Source: an uncultured Gammaproteobacteria bacterium (GTDB lineage: Bacteria > Pseudomonadota > Gammaproteobacteria > Pseudomonadales > Azotimanducaceae_A). Taken from it: a stretch of DNA of 13,659 nucleotides. The DNA is taken from assembly GCA_913049565.1 (NCBI GenBank), contig CAJWZG010000051.1, positions 1-13,659 on the forward strand, written 5' to 3'. The notes under the pieces are model-generated. The model was given only the letters and a program-made list of their open reading frames with translations, was not told the origin of the DNA and did not search any database. Below are positions 1 to 6,990 of this stretch, one piece after another. The first letter of the stretch is position 1; each line of letters starts with the position of its first letter. The position numbers were made by a program, and so were the translations under genes.

Positions 1-551
1 TCCACGACTGCCTGGGTGCGCTCCCAGCCTGTCTGAAGGACCACCCAAACGCCCAGATCGCACTCGGGGTCGACGTTGAAGCTTTTCGACCAGAACTATC
101 GGAAGCTAGTATACTGAGGGCCTCGAGACATCGTCGTGTCATCTTGGGGAGAAATGCGCCCTGGTACCGTATTGGACGCTCCCTCAGTATTTCCGCTGGT
201 GGGTGCATCCTTGCTTTCATTCTGCCCTCGTGGCGTGATGAAGCGCCTGACACCTTGATAAATCGGACAGGCTGCGTTGATGTACGGCGCACGCTACGTA
301 TGGAGGCGTTCCCCGCAGCCTTGCGTGCGGGGATTTCTCTCGAAGTACCTTGCGCTCCACAGACTGGATGCGCGTTCTTGGTTCTCGCGGGTCTCGCCAG
401 TGGTATCCCATTGCGTGTTGCTGATGATAATCCGACACTTTCAGAACTAGGTCAGCTGAGCCAGGCCAGTTTATCCCAGCTCTTCTCTCTTGAATCCCTT
501 TCCCACGTACTCAAGCACGGTCTTGGACGAGCCCTAGACTCGCCTCGCTCT
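1..551. other. Stretch without a recognisable gene; contains inverted repeats
   Basis: I find no protein I recognise on either strand. One plus-strand frame is open from position 3 through the NagZ slice to 863, but its translation is Arg/Ala-rich past 540, where it is the antisense of the NagZ slice. Its first 60 or so codons match no family I can name with confidence. What can be seen is structure. There is a perfect 10-bp inverted repeat (ATACTGAGGG at 111-120 and its complement at 181-190), and a strong 7-bp stem hairpin at 311-332. The stretch may be a remnant of a mobile or intergenic region, or the far side of an assembly join. Confidence 0.5.
311..332. repeat. GC-rich hairpin, 7-bp stem
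   Basis: CCCCGCA at 311-317 is perfectly complementary to TGCGGGG at 326-332, with an 8-base loop. No T-run follows, so it is not a standard intrinsic terminator. Only one copy is present, so it is not a CRISPR array. Its role is unknown. Confidence 0.55.
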
Positions 552-839
552 GCGGCCATGGTCGAGGTCGAGCACCGGCGCGAAGCTGAAGTCGACGCCG
601 CAGGCACGCAACTCGCCGGCCAGCACCTGGCCCGCCGCGGTCGCGACCTGGGTGGCGCGCATCGCGTCGCGCATCCAGAGTTCGCCCAGCGACTGCATCG
701 TCGGCAGGTGGGTGAAGCCGTCGCTGCGAAAGCGCTGCACCCGCCCGCCCTCGTGGTCGACGCAGATCAGCAGGTCGGGCCGGATCGCGTCGAACGCGTT
801 CAGCGCGGCCGAACTGCGCAGCGCGAATGCCCAGAACTT
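552..839 (-). pseudogene. Internal slice of a NagZ-type beta-N-acetylhexosaminidase, cut at both ends
   Basis: Reading the minus strand from 839 gives about 95 residues typical of NagZ (glycoside hydrolase family 3), the cytoplasmic enzyme that removes N-acetylglucosamine from muropeptides in cell-wall recycling. Visible are the [20 protein letters not shown] block at about 769-710 and then [20 protein letters not shown], the conserved strand before the catalytic loops. After LDHGR the similarity stops abruptly near 552 and a stop codon follows; the N-terminal part of the enzyme is absent past 839. A working NagZ is about 340 residues. The slice is much richer in GC than its flanks and its wording resembles betaproteobacterial (Burkholderiales-like) NagZ, so it is foreign to this locus. 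A recombination scar or a chimeric assembly join are both possible. It cannot be functional as it stands. Confidence 0.75.
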
Positions 840-848
840 TTATCGATC

Positions 849-1775
849 TCAAGGCTTCGTTGAGGTAGCGAGGGTTTTTTCTTTTACTTCTTTAGCTTGA
901 GATTTGATCCTGTCGAATTCGGCACGTCGTTCGGCCAGCTCTTGTGCCGATAGTTTCTCAATGCTGTAGAAGTCGTCTTTCCAAGATTCGTCAGCCCGCC
1001 ACTGCTGCGCCGATGTGATCGTAGTGCGCGGCGCTGACGCGTTTTCCAGTACATCGATGGCCAGCGCCAGTGTGGCCTGTTGCGAATCCCAGTCTTGGGG
1101 CTTACCTGCAGCATTGCCCAGAGGAAAGTCACTGAACACGAAACGGGCCACTCCACAGTGTTCGACTATATCTTTGGCGCACCCCATCACCACGCTGGCG
1201 ATACCGTTCGCCTCTAAGTGTCTAGCGGCCAAACTGACCGACTGATGGCAAACGGGTCAGTTGGCTACCAAGATTGCCAAATCGACTTCATCTTCTTGCA
1301 GCATAGCCAGCAATCCGACGCAATCTTGGTGAACAGTCGTCGCTTGGCTGCGGTTGGTTGGCAGTCCGTAGTAGCGAGGAGCCAGGCTGCCGATTTGACC
1401 TTGGTCTTGGGCAACTCGCAGTGCCCTTAACGGAAAGTAACTGCCGATGTCCTTCGCTGACGTGTGGCCTCGATCGTAACTCACATGAGAGATGCCCAAG
1501 AACTCGTCTTTGGCAGCATCAGCGCCATACACCTGATAAAACTTAGCCTTGGCGTTGTAGGGTGCCCCCGGACCCTGATCACCGGCACCCTCCTTGAACG
1601 GTGCTGCAGTAGTCACCAAGGCGACACGGCTATGGGACACGGCTTTGTTTGGCGTTTGAAAAGGCACCGTGGGGTTATGCGCCCATTCGTAGGAATTGGC
1701 ATAGCCAAGCGCCAAGTAGTAATTGCGCATGCGCTGCATATAAGCTAGCGGACCTGTAGGAGTGCGATGACTCAT
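849..1775 (-). CDS. GrdB-like selenoprotein (glycine/sarcosine/betaine reductase selenoprotein B family) with in-frame UGA = Sec173
   Basis: This is read as one 308-residue protein from the ATG at 1775, through TGA at 1259-1257, to the TGA stop at 851-849. The N-terminal part carries a block of form SxxSYDRGHT...DIGSYFPLRALR (residues 96-120), typical of the reductase B family. The TGA is codon 173 and sits in VAN-U-PVCHQ, a UxxC motif; Cys homologues of this family carry Cys-x-x-Cys there. The same frame continues with a family-typical tail: LAARHLEANGI, then FSDFPLGNAAGKP (214-226). A SECIS-like hairpin follows the TGA. In clostridial GrdB the Sec attacks the substrate in a reductase complex; in aerobes the role of these relatives is not established. 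The start lies one base past the sulfatase stop, so the genes are translationally coupled and last in a three-gene operon. An ATG further upstream (1853) would overlap the sulfatase by about 75 bases and is less likely. The alternative is a pseudogene with a Cys TGC to TGA change. Confidence 0.87.
1221..1245 (-). promoter_or_regulatory. Candidate bacterial SECIS hairpin
   Basis: On the minus strand, 16 bases after the in-frame TGA, CGGUC (1240-1236) pairs with GGCCG (1230-1226), including one U-G wobble, around the loop AGUUU. The stem can be extended below with mismatches: U-A, C-G and G-U pairs between UCAGU (1245-1241) and CUAGA (1225-1221). Bacterial SECIS elements lie inside the coding region shortly after the UGA, with a GU-containing apical loop about 16-37 bases downstream; here the loop starts 22 bases past the TGA. 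It would bind SelB carrying Sec-tRNA. The lower stem is imperfect, so the exact fold is uncertain. Confidence 0.62.
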
Positions 1776-1776
1776 C

Positions 1777-3312
1777 TTAGACCGGCGCGAGTCGCGGCAA
1801 TTTGGGTTCTCGAGCCTGAGGTAGATTGTCGTCAAGGTCGGCGACGAGATCACTTTTCAGAGATTGATAGGCAGGATCGTCCCATAGGTTCACCAAGGAG
1901 CCCGGGTCTTCTGCCAAGTGATATAGCTCGCCCTCAGTGCCCTCGTACAGCGAGCTCTTGCCGTATCGCGAGCAAACCCAATCATCGCGATAGATGCTCT
2001 GTAGATTCAGGCTCACTGGGCCATGTTCGCTCTCCCACTCCGTCAGCACCCGCTCACGTTTCTGCTCGTCGGCTTGTAACTCGCTGTGGGGGAGGGGGTT
2101 GCCTTCAACCCACTGCGGATCTGCAATGTCTGCAATCTGGCAAAATGTTTGTGCAAGATCCAGATGACCCACCGGCGCGCTAACCGTCGCTGGCGCAATG
2201 TCGGCGCTCGGTGCGGGTCGCCAAATTAGCGGCAGGCGCATTAACGAATCGACGTGGTAAGCGCCTTTGAACAGCAAACCATAGTCGCCCTGCAGCTCGC
2301 CGTGATCGGTGGTGAACAGAATATCGGTGTGTTCATCCCAGCCGCGTTTTTTGAGGTAGTCGAATACGCGTCCGCAGGCCTCATCAATCAGCTCGTTTTC
2401 GATATGGGTATAGGCGTTGATCTCACGAATCTGATCAGCCGTCATATCGCAGGGTTTAAACCCGCGAGGCGACTCCAAATTGGCCCACAGGCTGCCATCA
2501 AAGTAGCCCAGCCAGTGCTTGGGCTTGTCTTTGAGCATTTCGATAGCGGCCTCAGGGCTGCCCGGGTATAGATCCGGCAGCGGTACGTCGCGCCAGTTAA
2601 GCCTGTTTTTCTCAGAGGCTGGCGGGTCCCACGGGTGGTGTGGGTCAGGAAAACTCATCCACACGAACCAGTCCTCGTCGTCGGACAGAGTATCGAGCCA
2701 AGCCATGGTGCGTTGGGCTACCCAGTCGGTGTGGTAGAGCTCGGTAGGTATCTCTGTAGGCCAAACTTGGACCGCCCCGGTGTCCCCGTTGGCGGCCATA
2801 TTTTGCTGACCTTTATCGGTCACTGCCCGATAGCGCTTAGCGTCGATATCGGGGTGGTGCTCGGCCAACCACAAATCGTAGTGAGAGTGCTGCATGCCAA
2901 AGTGGTTGGCTAACTCCATATGTTCAAAGCCGCGGTGCGGCCCTGTTTCTCCCAGAGCAGCCATGCGGTTTTCATAGAAGTCCTCGCCGGAGCCGAGCCA
3001 AGGTTCAAAGTGTGCTTTACCTAAGATAGCGGTGCGGTAGTTGTGCTGATTTAGCCAATGCGCAATGGTTGGCGTTTCTTCTGGGAGGCTAACGCCATTC
3101 ATCCACACGCCATGGCTGGCCACATGCTGACCGGTCATGATGGTGGCTCGTGCTGGCATGCAGATCACATTTTGGTTGTGGGCGCGCTGGTAGTTTATGC
3201 CGTTTGCGGCCAGTGCATCGATGGCCGGCGTGCGAGCCACAGTGCCGCCATTGCAGCCCAGCGCGTCATAGCGCATCTGATCCGTCGTAATGAAGAGAAT
3301 TTTTCTGCCCAT
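1777..3312 (-). CDS. Cys-type sulfatase, cytoplasmic (no signal peptide)
   Basis: A 511-residue member of the alkaline-phosphatase superfamily of type I sulfatases, hydrolysing sulfate esters. Visible hallmarks in order: TTDQ with metal ligand Asp11; the formylglycine signature C51-M-P-A-R55, whose Cys must be oxidised to formylglycine; GKAHF (Lys99, His101); PHHP (His225); FTTDHGE (Asp336, His337 metal ligands); and LLFKG (Lys349). Length is normal. The N-terminus begins directly with the first beta strand and has no signal peptide, so substrate would be met in the cytoplasm after import. The ATG at 3312 is chosen because it starts at the family N-terminus, 7 bases after the upstream stop, with GGAGA about 12 bases ahead; an upstream ATG at 3354 would overlap the previous gene. 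It sits between the hot-dog gene and the selenoprotein gene. Substrate unknown; choline-sulfatase-like or arylsulfatase roles are possible. No maturase is in the window. Confidence 0.9.
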   Translation of the reverse strand: MGRKILFITTDQMRYDALGCNGGTVARTPAIDALAANGINYQRAHNQNVICMPARATIMTGQHVASHGVWMNGVSLPEETPTIAHWLNQHNYRTAILGKAHFEPWLGSGEDFYENRMAALGETGPHRGFEHMELANHFGMQHSHYDLWLAEHHPDIDAKRYRAVTDKGQQNMAANGDTGAVQVWPTEIPTELYHTDWVAQRTMAWLDTLSDDEDWFVWMSFPDPHHPWDPPASEKNRLNWRDVPLPDLYPGSPEAAIEMLKDKPKHWLGYFDGSLWANLESPRGFKPCDMTADQIREINAYTHIENELIDEACGRVFDYLKKRGWDEHTDILFTTDHGELQGDYGLLFKGAYHVDSLMRLPLIWRPAPSADIAPATVSAPVGHLDLAQTFCQIADIADPQWVEGNPLPHSELQADEQKRERVLTEWESEHGPVSLNLQSIYRDDWVCSRYGKSSLYEGTEGELYHLAEDPGSLVNLWDDPAYQSLKSDLVADLDDNLPQAREPKLPRLAPV

Positions 3313-3319
3313 TGCGTGC

Positions 3320-4264
3320 TCAGGTCTCCAAATCTTTGCCCAATGCAGCGGCATCGGTTCGATAATTTGCGTAGCTGTCTTTTAAGGTTGCGGAGTTGAG
3401 AATGACCTCGGCACACAGCACGTCGGTCTCGGCATCGATCACCCGGGTCATAATCCAATTCGATTCAGTGCGTCTGCTTTCGCTTAACGCGATAATCTCG
3501 CGCTCGAGTTTGTAGGGGTGGTCGACGAGCAGTGGGCCGTTGATCATTTTGATTTCTTGTGCGGCAAACAATCCAATAGCGGGTCCCTTGGTGCGAAAAC
3601 CGGCGCTAGCGCTGGTGTATTGGGTGAGTACGCTGATCATCTCCAGGGGAATCACCGCGCGGCCCCACGGATTGTCGTGGCTGTAATAGGTGTGGTTTTC
3701 GGTAATCTTCGTCAGCTTTTGTGCCAGACTGAAGGGGTACATCGCCCCCATGTTCTGATCCATGGCCATTTGCGCCTGCTCTGGATTGCCGGCACCCAGT
3801 TGACCAACGCTAAGCTCACTGAGAATGACCAATTGGTCTGCAGCGCGCAGTTTGGCTCGACGTCTATCCAGTTCCGTTTCGCCATAGTCAGGGCCGATCG
3901 AAGCGGTACCGATCAGCACCGGTGTGCCATCGCGTTTCTCGGCGCTGATGCGAGCCGTCTTGCCTGCATCAACTTCTTCAACCATCACTCGAACTTCTTC
4001 GCCCTCCACCACCATGGTTTGATAATGGGCGCTGATGCAGCCCCGCTCAAACCAGGCATCACCGAAACACTCGTGCAAAAGGGGAACAAACTGGCTGAAG
4101 TGCGTGGGTCCTTCAATGGGTGCCCCAGCAAAGCCCAAATCCTCTGCCATCTTGTCATCGTGAATGGATAGATGACCGTCGTACTCTTGGTTGCCAAGCA
4201 TTTGTCTCGGCTTGCGAAATTCGCCGATTAACGTTCGCGTTGCTGTCACGATTAGTTTCTCCAT
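3320..4264 (-). CDS. Double hot-dog (MaoC-like) protein, probable acyl-CoA hydratase/dehydratase or thioesterase relative
   Basis: A 314-residue protein with two hot-dog-like halves. The first (about 15-135) contains a helix segment AEDLGFAGAPIEGPTHFSQF, then strands around ERGCISAHYQTMVVEGEEV. The second (about 195-300) contains the SVLTQYTSASAGF helix and strands around KLEREIIALSESRRTESNW. This arrangement fits MaoC-like or FAS1-type dehydratase N-terminal domains that act on CoA or ACP thioesters; I do not see a clear Asp-x-x-x-x-His hydratase dyad, so catalytic activity is uncertain. The ATG at 4264 is chosen because AAGGA lies 5-6 bases ahead and the homologous region starts there; upstream codons of the open frame are low-quality. 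It is the first gene of the minus-strand operon and starts from the shared control region. Confidence 0.75.
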   Translation of the reverse strand: MEKLIVTATRTLIGEFRKPRQMLGNQEYDGHLSIHDDKMAEDLGFAGAPIEGPTHFSQFVPLLHECFGDAWFERGCISAHYQTMVVEGEEVRVMVEEVDAGKTARISAEKRDGTPVLIGTASIGPDYGETELDRRRAKLRAADQLVILSELSVGQLGAGNPEQAQMAMDQNMGAMYPFSLAQKLTKITENHTYYSHDNPWGRAVIPLEMISVLTQYTSASAGFRTKGPAIGLFAAQEIKMINGPLLVDHPYKLEREIIALSESRRTESNWIMTRVIDAETDVLCAEVILNSATLKDSYANYRTDAAALGKDLET

Positions 4265-4482
4265 GGTTCCTTGCGGCGAAAAGCTAGCAGAACGAGGGCT
4301 TAAAGTCCGGGAAATAACGCAACTTGGAACGTTGAAACCACTGCGCGCAACGCAAAAACACAGTCGTGCTTCACAACGCCGTCGTCGGTTGTCGGTTGCC
4401 GGTGGCCCCAGGCGGCTGGGAGGTTGGCTAAGGCCGATTACTTGTGTTGATATAGGTGTCTCCTGTTTAACGAGGGTCGGCG
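4265..4482. promoter_or_regulatory. Divergent control region between the two catabolic blocks
   Basis: About 218 bases with no convincing gene, lying between the start of the hot-dog gene (minus) and the amidohydrolase gene (plus). It must hold the promoters for both blocks, but I cannot point to a clean sigma-70 pair on either strand. It contains a short tandem repeat, GTCGGTT twice in a row at 4384-4397 followed by the variant GCCGGTG at 4398-4404, which could be an operator. A GAGGG ribosome binding site for the plus-strand gene is at 4472-4476. No regulator gene lies in the window. Confidence 0.5.
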
Positions 4483-5655
4483 ATGACATACGCGCACCGC
4501 ACCGATATTTATGATGCGGACACCCATATGATGGAGCCGCCGACTTGGCTGGCTGAGTTTGCCGACGCAAAGCTGCGCCCGCACCTTGCCGCATTCGATC
4601 ATGCCAAGCCTGATGCCTTGGCAAAAGCGGAATTGGCGGTAGCAGGCTTCATCAAACGCCAGCAGGATCCGAGTTTGACCGCGGAGATGGAACAGTCGTT
4701 TATGTCCATGCAACATAAGGGCTTTCAGGGGTTGGGCGCTTGGGATCGCGATGAGCGTGTGCGCGTCAACGATTTGCTTGGCTTTAAGGCCCATATCGTT
4801 TTTCCAACGGCTGCGTTCGATCAAGTTCAGGGTGCCAGCACTCAAGAAATTTTCGCGGGTTCAGTGCAGGCACTAAATCGAGGTTTAGCCAGCTTTTGTG
4901 AGACCGACCCAAGGATGCACCCCGCGGCCTACATTCCGTTTCGCCACGGCCCCGCGCTCGCCATGACCTATCTGGATGCGGCGATTGCACAAAATTTCAC
5001 CGTGGTAATGATCGATACTATTGCTCCTAAGGGAGGGCGTTCCTTCACGCATCCAGATTACGACCCAATCTGGGCAAAAATTCAGGATGCGGATATGGCG
5101 ATTACGATCCACGTTGGCACCGACGGTGGCTGGGACCCTGTGCCACTGTCGTTCTACAACAATAGTGGCAAAGTACCTGAGCATGCCGAAGGCGACGCGC
5201 CTCGCGATGCAATTGCCTATATGGGTATTCAGTACAACGCGGAGTTGTTTTTAGCTGCGATGATTTTTGACGGGGTGTTCTCCCGTTTCCCGAAACTTCG
5301 GGTGGCTGTTGTTGAACTAGGCGCTTCGTGGATAGTGTCGTGGATGAAGCACTTGAATCAGGCGTTCAAAGCCTTTCGTCGCCTGCAGGATATGTCTCAG
5401 GTCAAAATGGAGCCCTCGGAGTACGTACACAAACATATCAAGGTGACGCCGTTTGCCGGTGAGGACATTGGCTGGTTGCTGAGCACTGATGCTCAAGACC
5501 TGCTGCTATTCGCCTCCGACTACCCGCATCACGAAGGGACGGATGATCCGATTGCACGTTTTGAAAAAACCATGGGCGGCGTGAGCGAGGGTGCTCGACA
5601 GAAATTTTATACTGACAACTTTCGTGCATTGTTGGGCAGCCGCCTGAGCACTTAA
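4483..5655 (+). CDS. Amidohydrolase family protein (Amidohydro_2 / ACMSD-like)
   Basis: A 390-residue metal-dependent hydrolase or decarboxylase of the amidohydrolase-2 type with a TIM-barrel fold. Key residues in order: the N-terminal strand YDADTHMMEPP with His15 after Asp11 and Asp13; ITIHVGT with His210 on a central strand; and FASDYPHHEG with Asp346 and His349-350 near the end, the usual catalytic Asp position. The classic HxH is replaced by DxDxH, as in many members of this family, which act on lactones, ring-fission products or decarboxylate carboxylated rings. The ATG has GAGGG six bases ahead. It is the first plus-strand gene, divergent from the hot-dog, sulfatase and selenoprotein genes. 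With the thiolase downstream it suggests breakdown of a ring or branched acid to acyl-CoA. No signal peptide is seen. Exact substrate unknown. Confidence 0.88.
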   Translation: MTYAHRTDIYDADTHMMEPPTWLAEFADAKLRPHLAAFDHAKPDALAKAELAVAGFIKRQQDPSLTAEMEQSFMSMQHKGFQGLGAWDRDERVRVNDLLGFKAHIVFPTAAFDQVQGASTQEIFAGSVQALNRGLASFCETDPRMHPAAYIPFRHGPALAMTYLDAAIAQNFTVVMIDTIAPKGGRSFTHPDYDPIWAKIQDADMAITIHVGTDGGWDPVPLSFYNNSGKVPEHAEGDAPRDAIAYMGIQYNAELFLAAMIFDGVFSRFPKLRVAVVELGASWIVSWMKHLNQAFKAFRRLQDMSQVKMEPSEYVHKHIKVTPFAGEDIGWLLSTDAQDLLLFASDYPHHEGTDDPIARFEKTMGGVSEGARQKFYTDNFRALLGSRLST

Positions 5656-5777
5656 CCAGCCAAGCGAGAAACCGTTGGCTCAAGCGTTAGTGAAACGCGG
5701 AAAACAGAACCGCTTGCCACGGCGACTAGATACGAAGACTAGATACGACTAAAAGAAAGAACTGGGAGGGAACTTTT
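5656..5777 (+). promoter_or_regulatory. Intergenic spacer with two small hairpins and a 12-bp tandem repeat
   Basis: Between the amidohydrolase and thiolase genes. AGCCAA at 5658-5663 pairs with TTGGCT at 5675-5680. GCGTT at 5684-5688 pairs with AACGC at 5694-5698. No T-run follows either, so neither is a classic terminator. GACTAGATACGA occurs twice (5724-5735 and 5737-5748), one base apart, just ahead of the thiolase ribosome binding site GGGAGGG at 5764-5770. This could be an attenuation or operator site giving the thiolase and transporter genes separate control, or a mere slippage duplication. Confidence 0.45.
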
Positions 5778-6941
5778 ATGCAGGATATTTATATTGTGGA
5801 AGCAGCGCGCAGTCCAATTGGCAAGCGCGGCAAGGGGCTTGCTGGTCTGATGCCTGCAGACTTGCTGGGGAAAGTGCAGCGCGGTGCTCTGGAAAGAGCG
5901 GGCATCGATCCTGCTAACGTGGGTCAAGTGATTGGCGGTTGCGTATCCCAAGTTAATCAGCAGTCCTTCAATATCGCTCGCATCGCGTGGCTGTCTCAAG
6001 GATTTCCAGAGGAAGTCGCAGCGACCACCGTAGATTCTCAGTGCGGTTCAAGCCAGCAGGCAACGTCGATGGGCGCCGCCATGATTGGTTCGGGTATGGA
6101 AGACATCGTGATGGCCTGCGGTGTTGAAATGATGTCGGTGATCCCCTTAGGCTCGAATATGGCTGGCGGCGTGCCGATGGGCGAGAGCTACATACAGCAT
6201 TATCAACCCACCAGCCAGTTTCAGGGCGCCGCGATGATCGCCGAGGAATACCAAATTTCACGCCAAGACACCGATGCCTTCGGTCTGTCTAGTCAAGAGA
6301 AAGCCATCGCGGCATGGGACGAGGGGCGCTTTGACCGCGAGATCGTGCCTGTTGAAGCCCCAGTGCTTGATCTGGAAGGCAATCCAACCGGCGAGACGCA
6401 CACGGTGTCGAAGGATGAGGGTTTACGGGCAACTGATATGGCGTCGCTGGCTTCATTACAGGCGGTACCTGGACAAGAGATTCATACGGCGGGCTCTAGT
6501 TCTCAGGTATCGGACGGCGCAGCGGTGGTGATTCTTGCTAGTGCCGCAGGGGTCGAAAAGTATGGCCTGACGCCCCGAGCAAAAATCCGTGCGACGACGC
6601 TAGTTGGCTGTGATCCGGTCACCATGCTGAAAGGCCCGATTCCGGCTACTCAAAAAGTACTTGATCAGACGGGTCTGAGCATTGATGACATGGATACCTT
6701 CGAAGTGAACGAGGCGTTTGCTTCGGTGGTTTTGGCCTGGCAAAAGGCCGTGGGTGCCGATGCAGCCAAAGTGAACCCAAACGGAGGGGCAATCGCCTTG
6801 GGGCACCCGACCGGCTCAACGGGCGCACGTCTAATCACCACTGCGCTGCATGAATTGGAACGCACCAATGGCCGCTATGGATTGATCGCCATGTGCTGCG
6901 GTGGGGGACTGGGCACAGGGACTGTCATCGAACGTCTTTAG
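5778..6941 (+). CDS. Thiolase (acetyl-CoA acyltransferase)
   Basis: A 387-residue, full-length degradative-type thiolase that cleaves 3-ketoacyl-CoA with CoA to a shortened acyl-CoA and acetyl- or propionyl-CoA, or runs the reverse condensation. The nucleophilic Cys89 lies in VDSQCGSSQQ. The C-terminal catalytic pair is His343 in GGAIALGHPTGSTGAR and Cys373 in MCCGGGLGTG. The VNEAFA motif (NEAFA) is also present. A strong GGGAGGG sits 7 bases before the ATG. No signal peptide; cytoplasmic. It lies 122 bases after the amidohydrolase and 49 bases before the transporter. It implies that the pathway ends in CoA thioesters, consistent with the hot-dog protein in the divergent operon, yet no CoA ligase or acyl-CoA dehydrogenase is encoded here, so these steps must come from elsewhere. 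Confidence 0.95.
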   Translation: MQDIYIVEAARSPIGKRGKGLAGLMPADLLGKVQRGALERAGIDPANVGQVIGGCVSQVNQQSFNIARIAWLSQGFPEEVAATTVDSQCGSSQQATSMGAAMIGSGMEDIVMACGVEMMSVIPLGSNMAGGVPMGESYIQHYQPTSQFQGAAMIAEEYQISRQDTDAFGLSSQEKAIAAWDEGRFDREIVPVEAPVLDLEGNPTGETHTVSKDEGLRATDMASLASLQAVPGQEIHTAGSSSQVSDGAAVVILASAAGVEKYGLTPRAKIRATTLVGCDPVTMLKGPIPATQKVLDQTGLSIDDMDTFEVNEAFASVVLAWQKAVGADAAKVNPNGGAIALGHPTGSTGARLITTALHELERTNGRYGLIAMCCGGGLGTGTVIERL

Positions 6942-6990
6942 CTCGTCGTCTTTGCCTGCCGTTTTTGCCCGTAGAGCATGAGTCGATAAG

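Noticed and set aside
311..332. Single type I-E-like CRISPR repeat (GTTCCCCGC...GCGGGGAT pattern)
   Set aside because: Only one copy, no spacer-repeat series, and the loop is longer than in type I-E repeats.
3..863. Long plus-strand open frame at the left edge, faintly glycosyltransferase-like near its start
   Set aside because: Its second half is the antisense of the NagZ slice and is Arg/Ala-rich; the first half has no motif I can defend.
1257..1259. Premature stop making two separate genes or a pseudogene (1257-1775 and 849-1232)
   Set aside because: The frame and family similarity continue unbroken past the TGA, the stop is at the UxxC position, and a hairpin follows. Selenocysteine explains all three better, although a read error cannot be excluded without data.
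4265..4624. N-terminal extension of the hot-dog gene into the divergent spacer
   Set aside because: The extra translation is low-complexity, has no family similarity, and would overlap the amidohydrolase gene; AAGGA sits right before the ATG at 4264.
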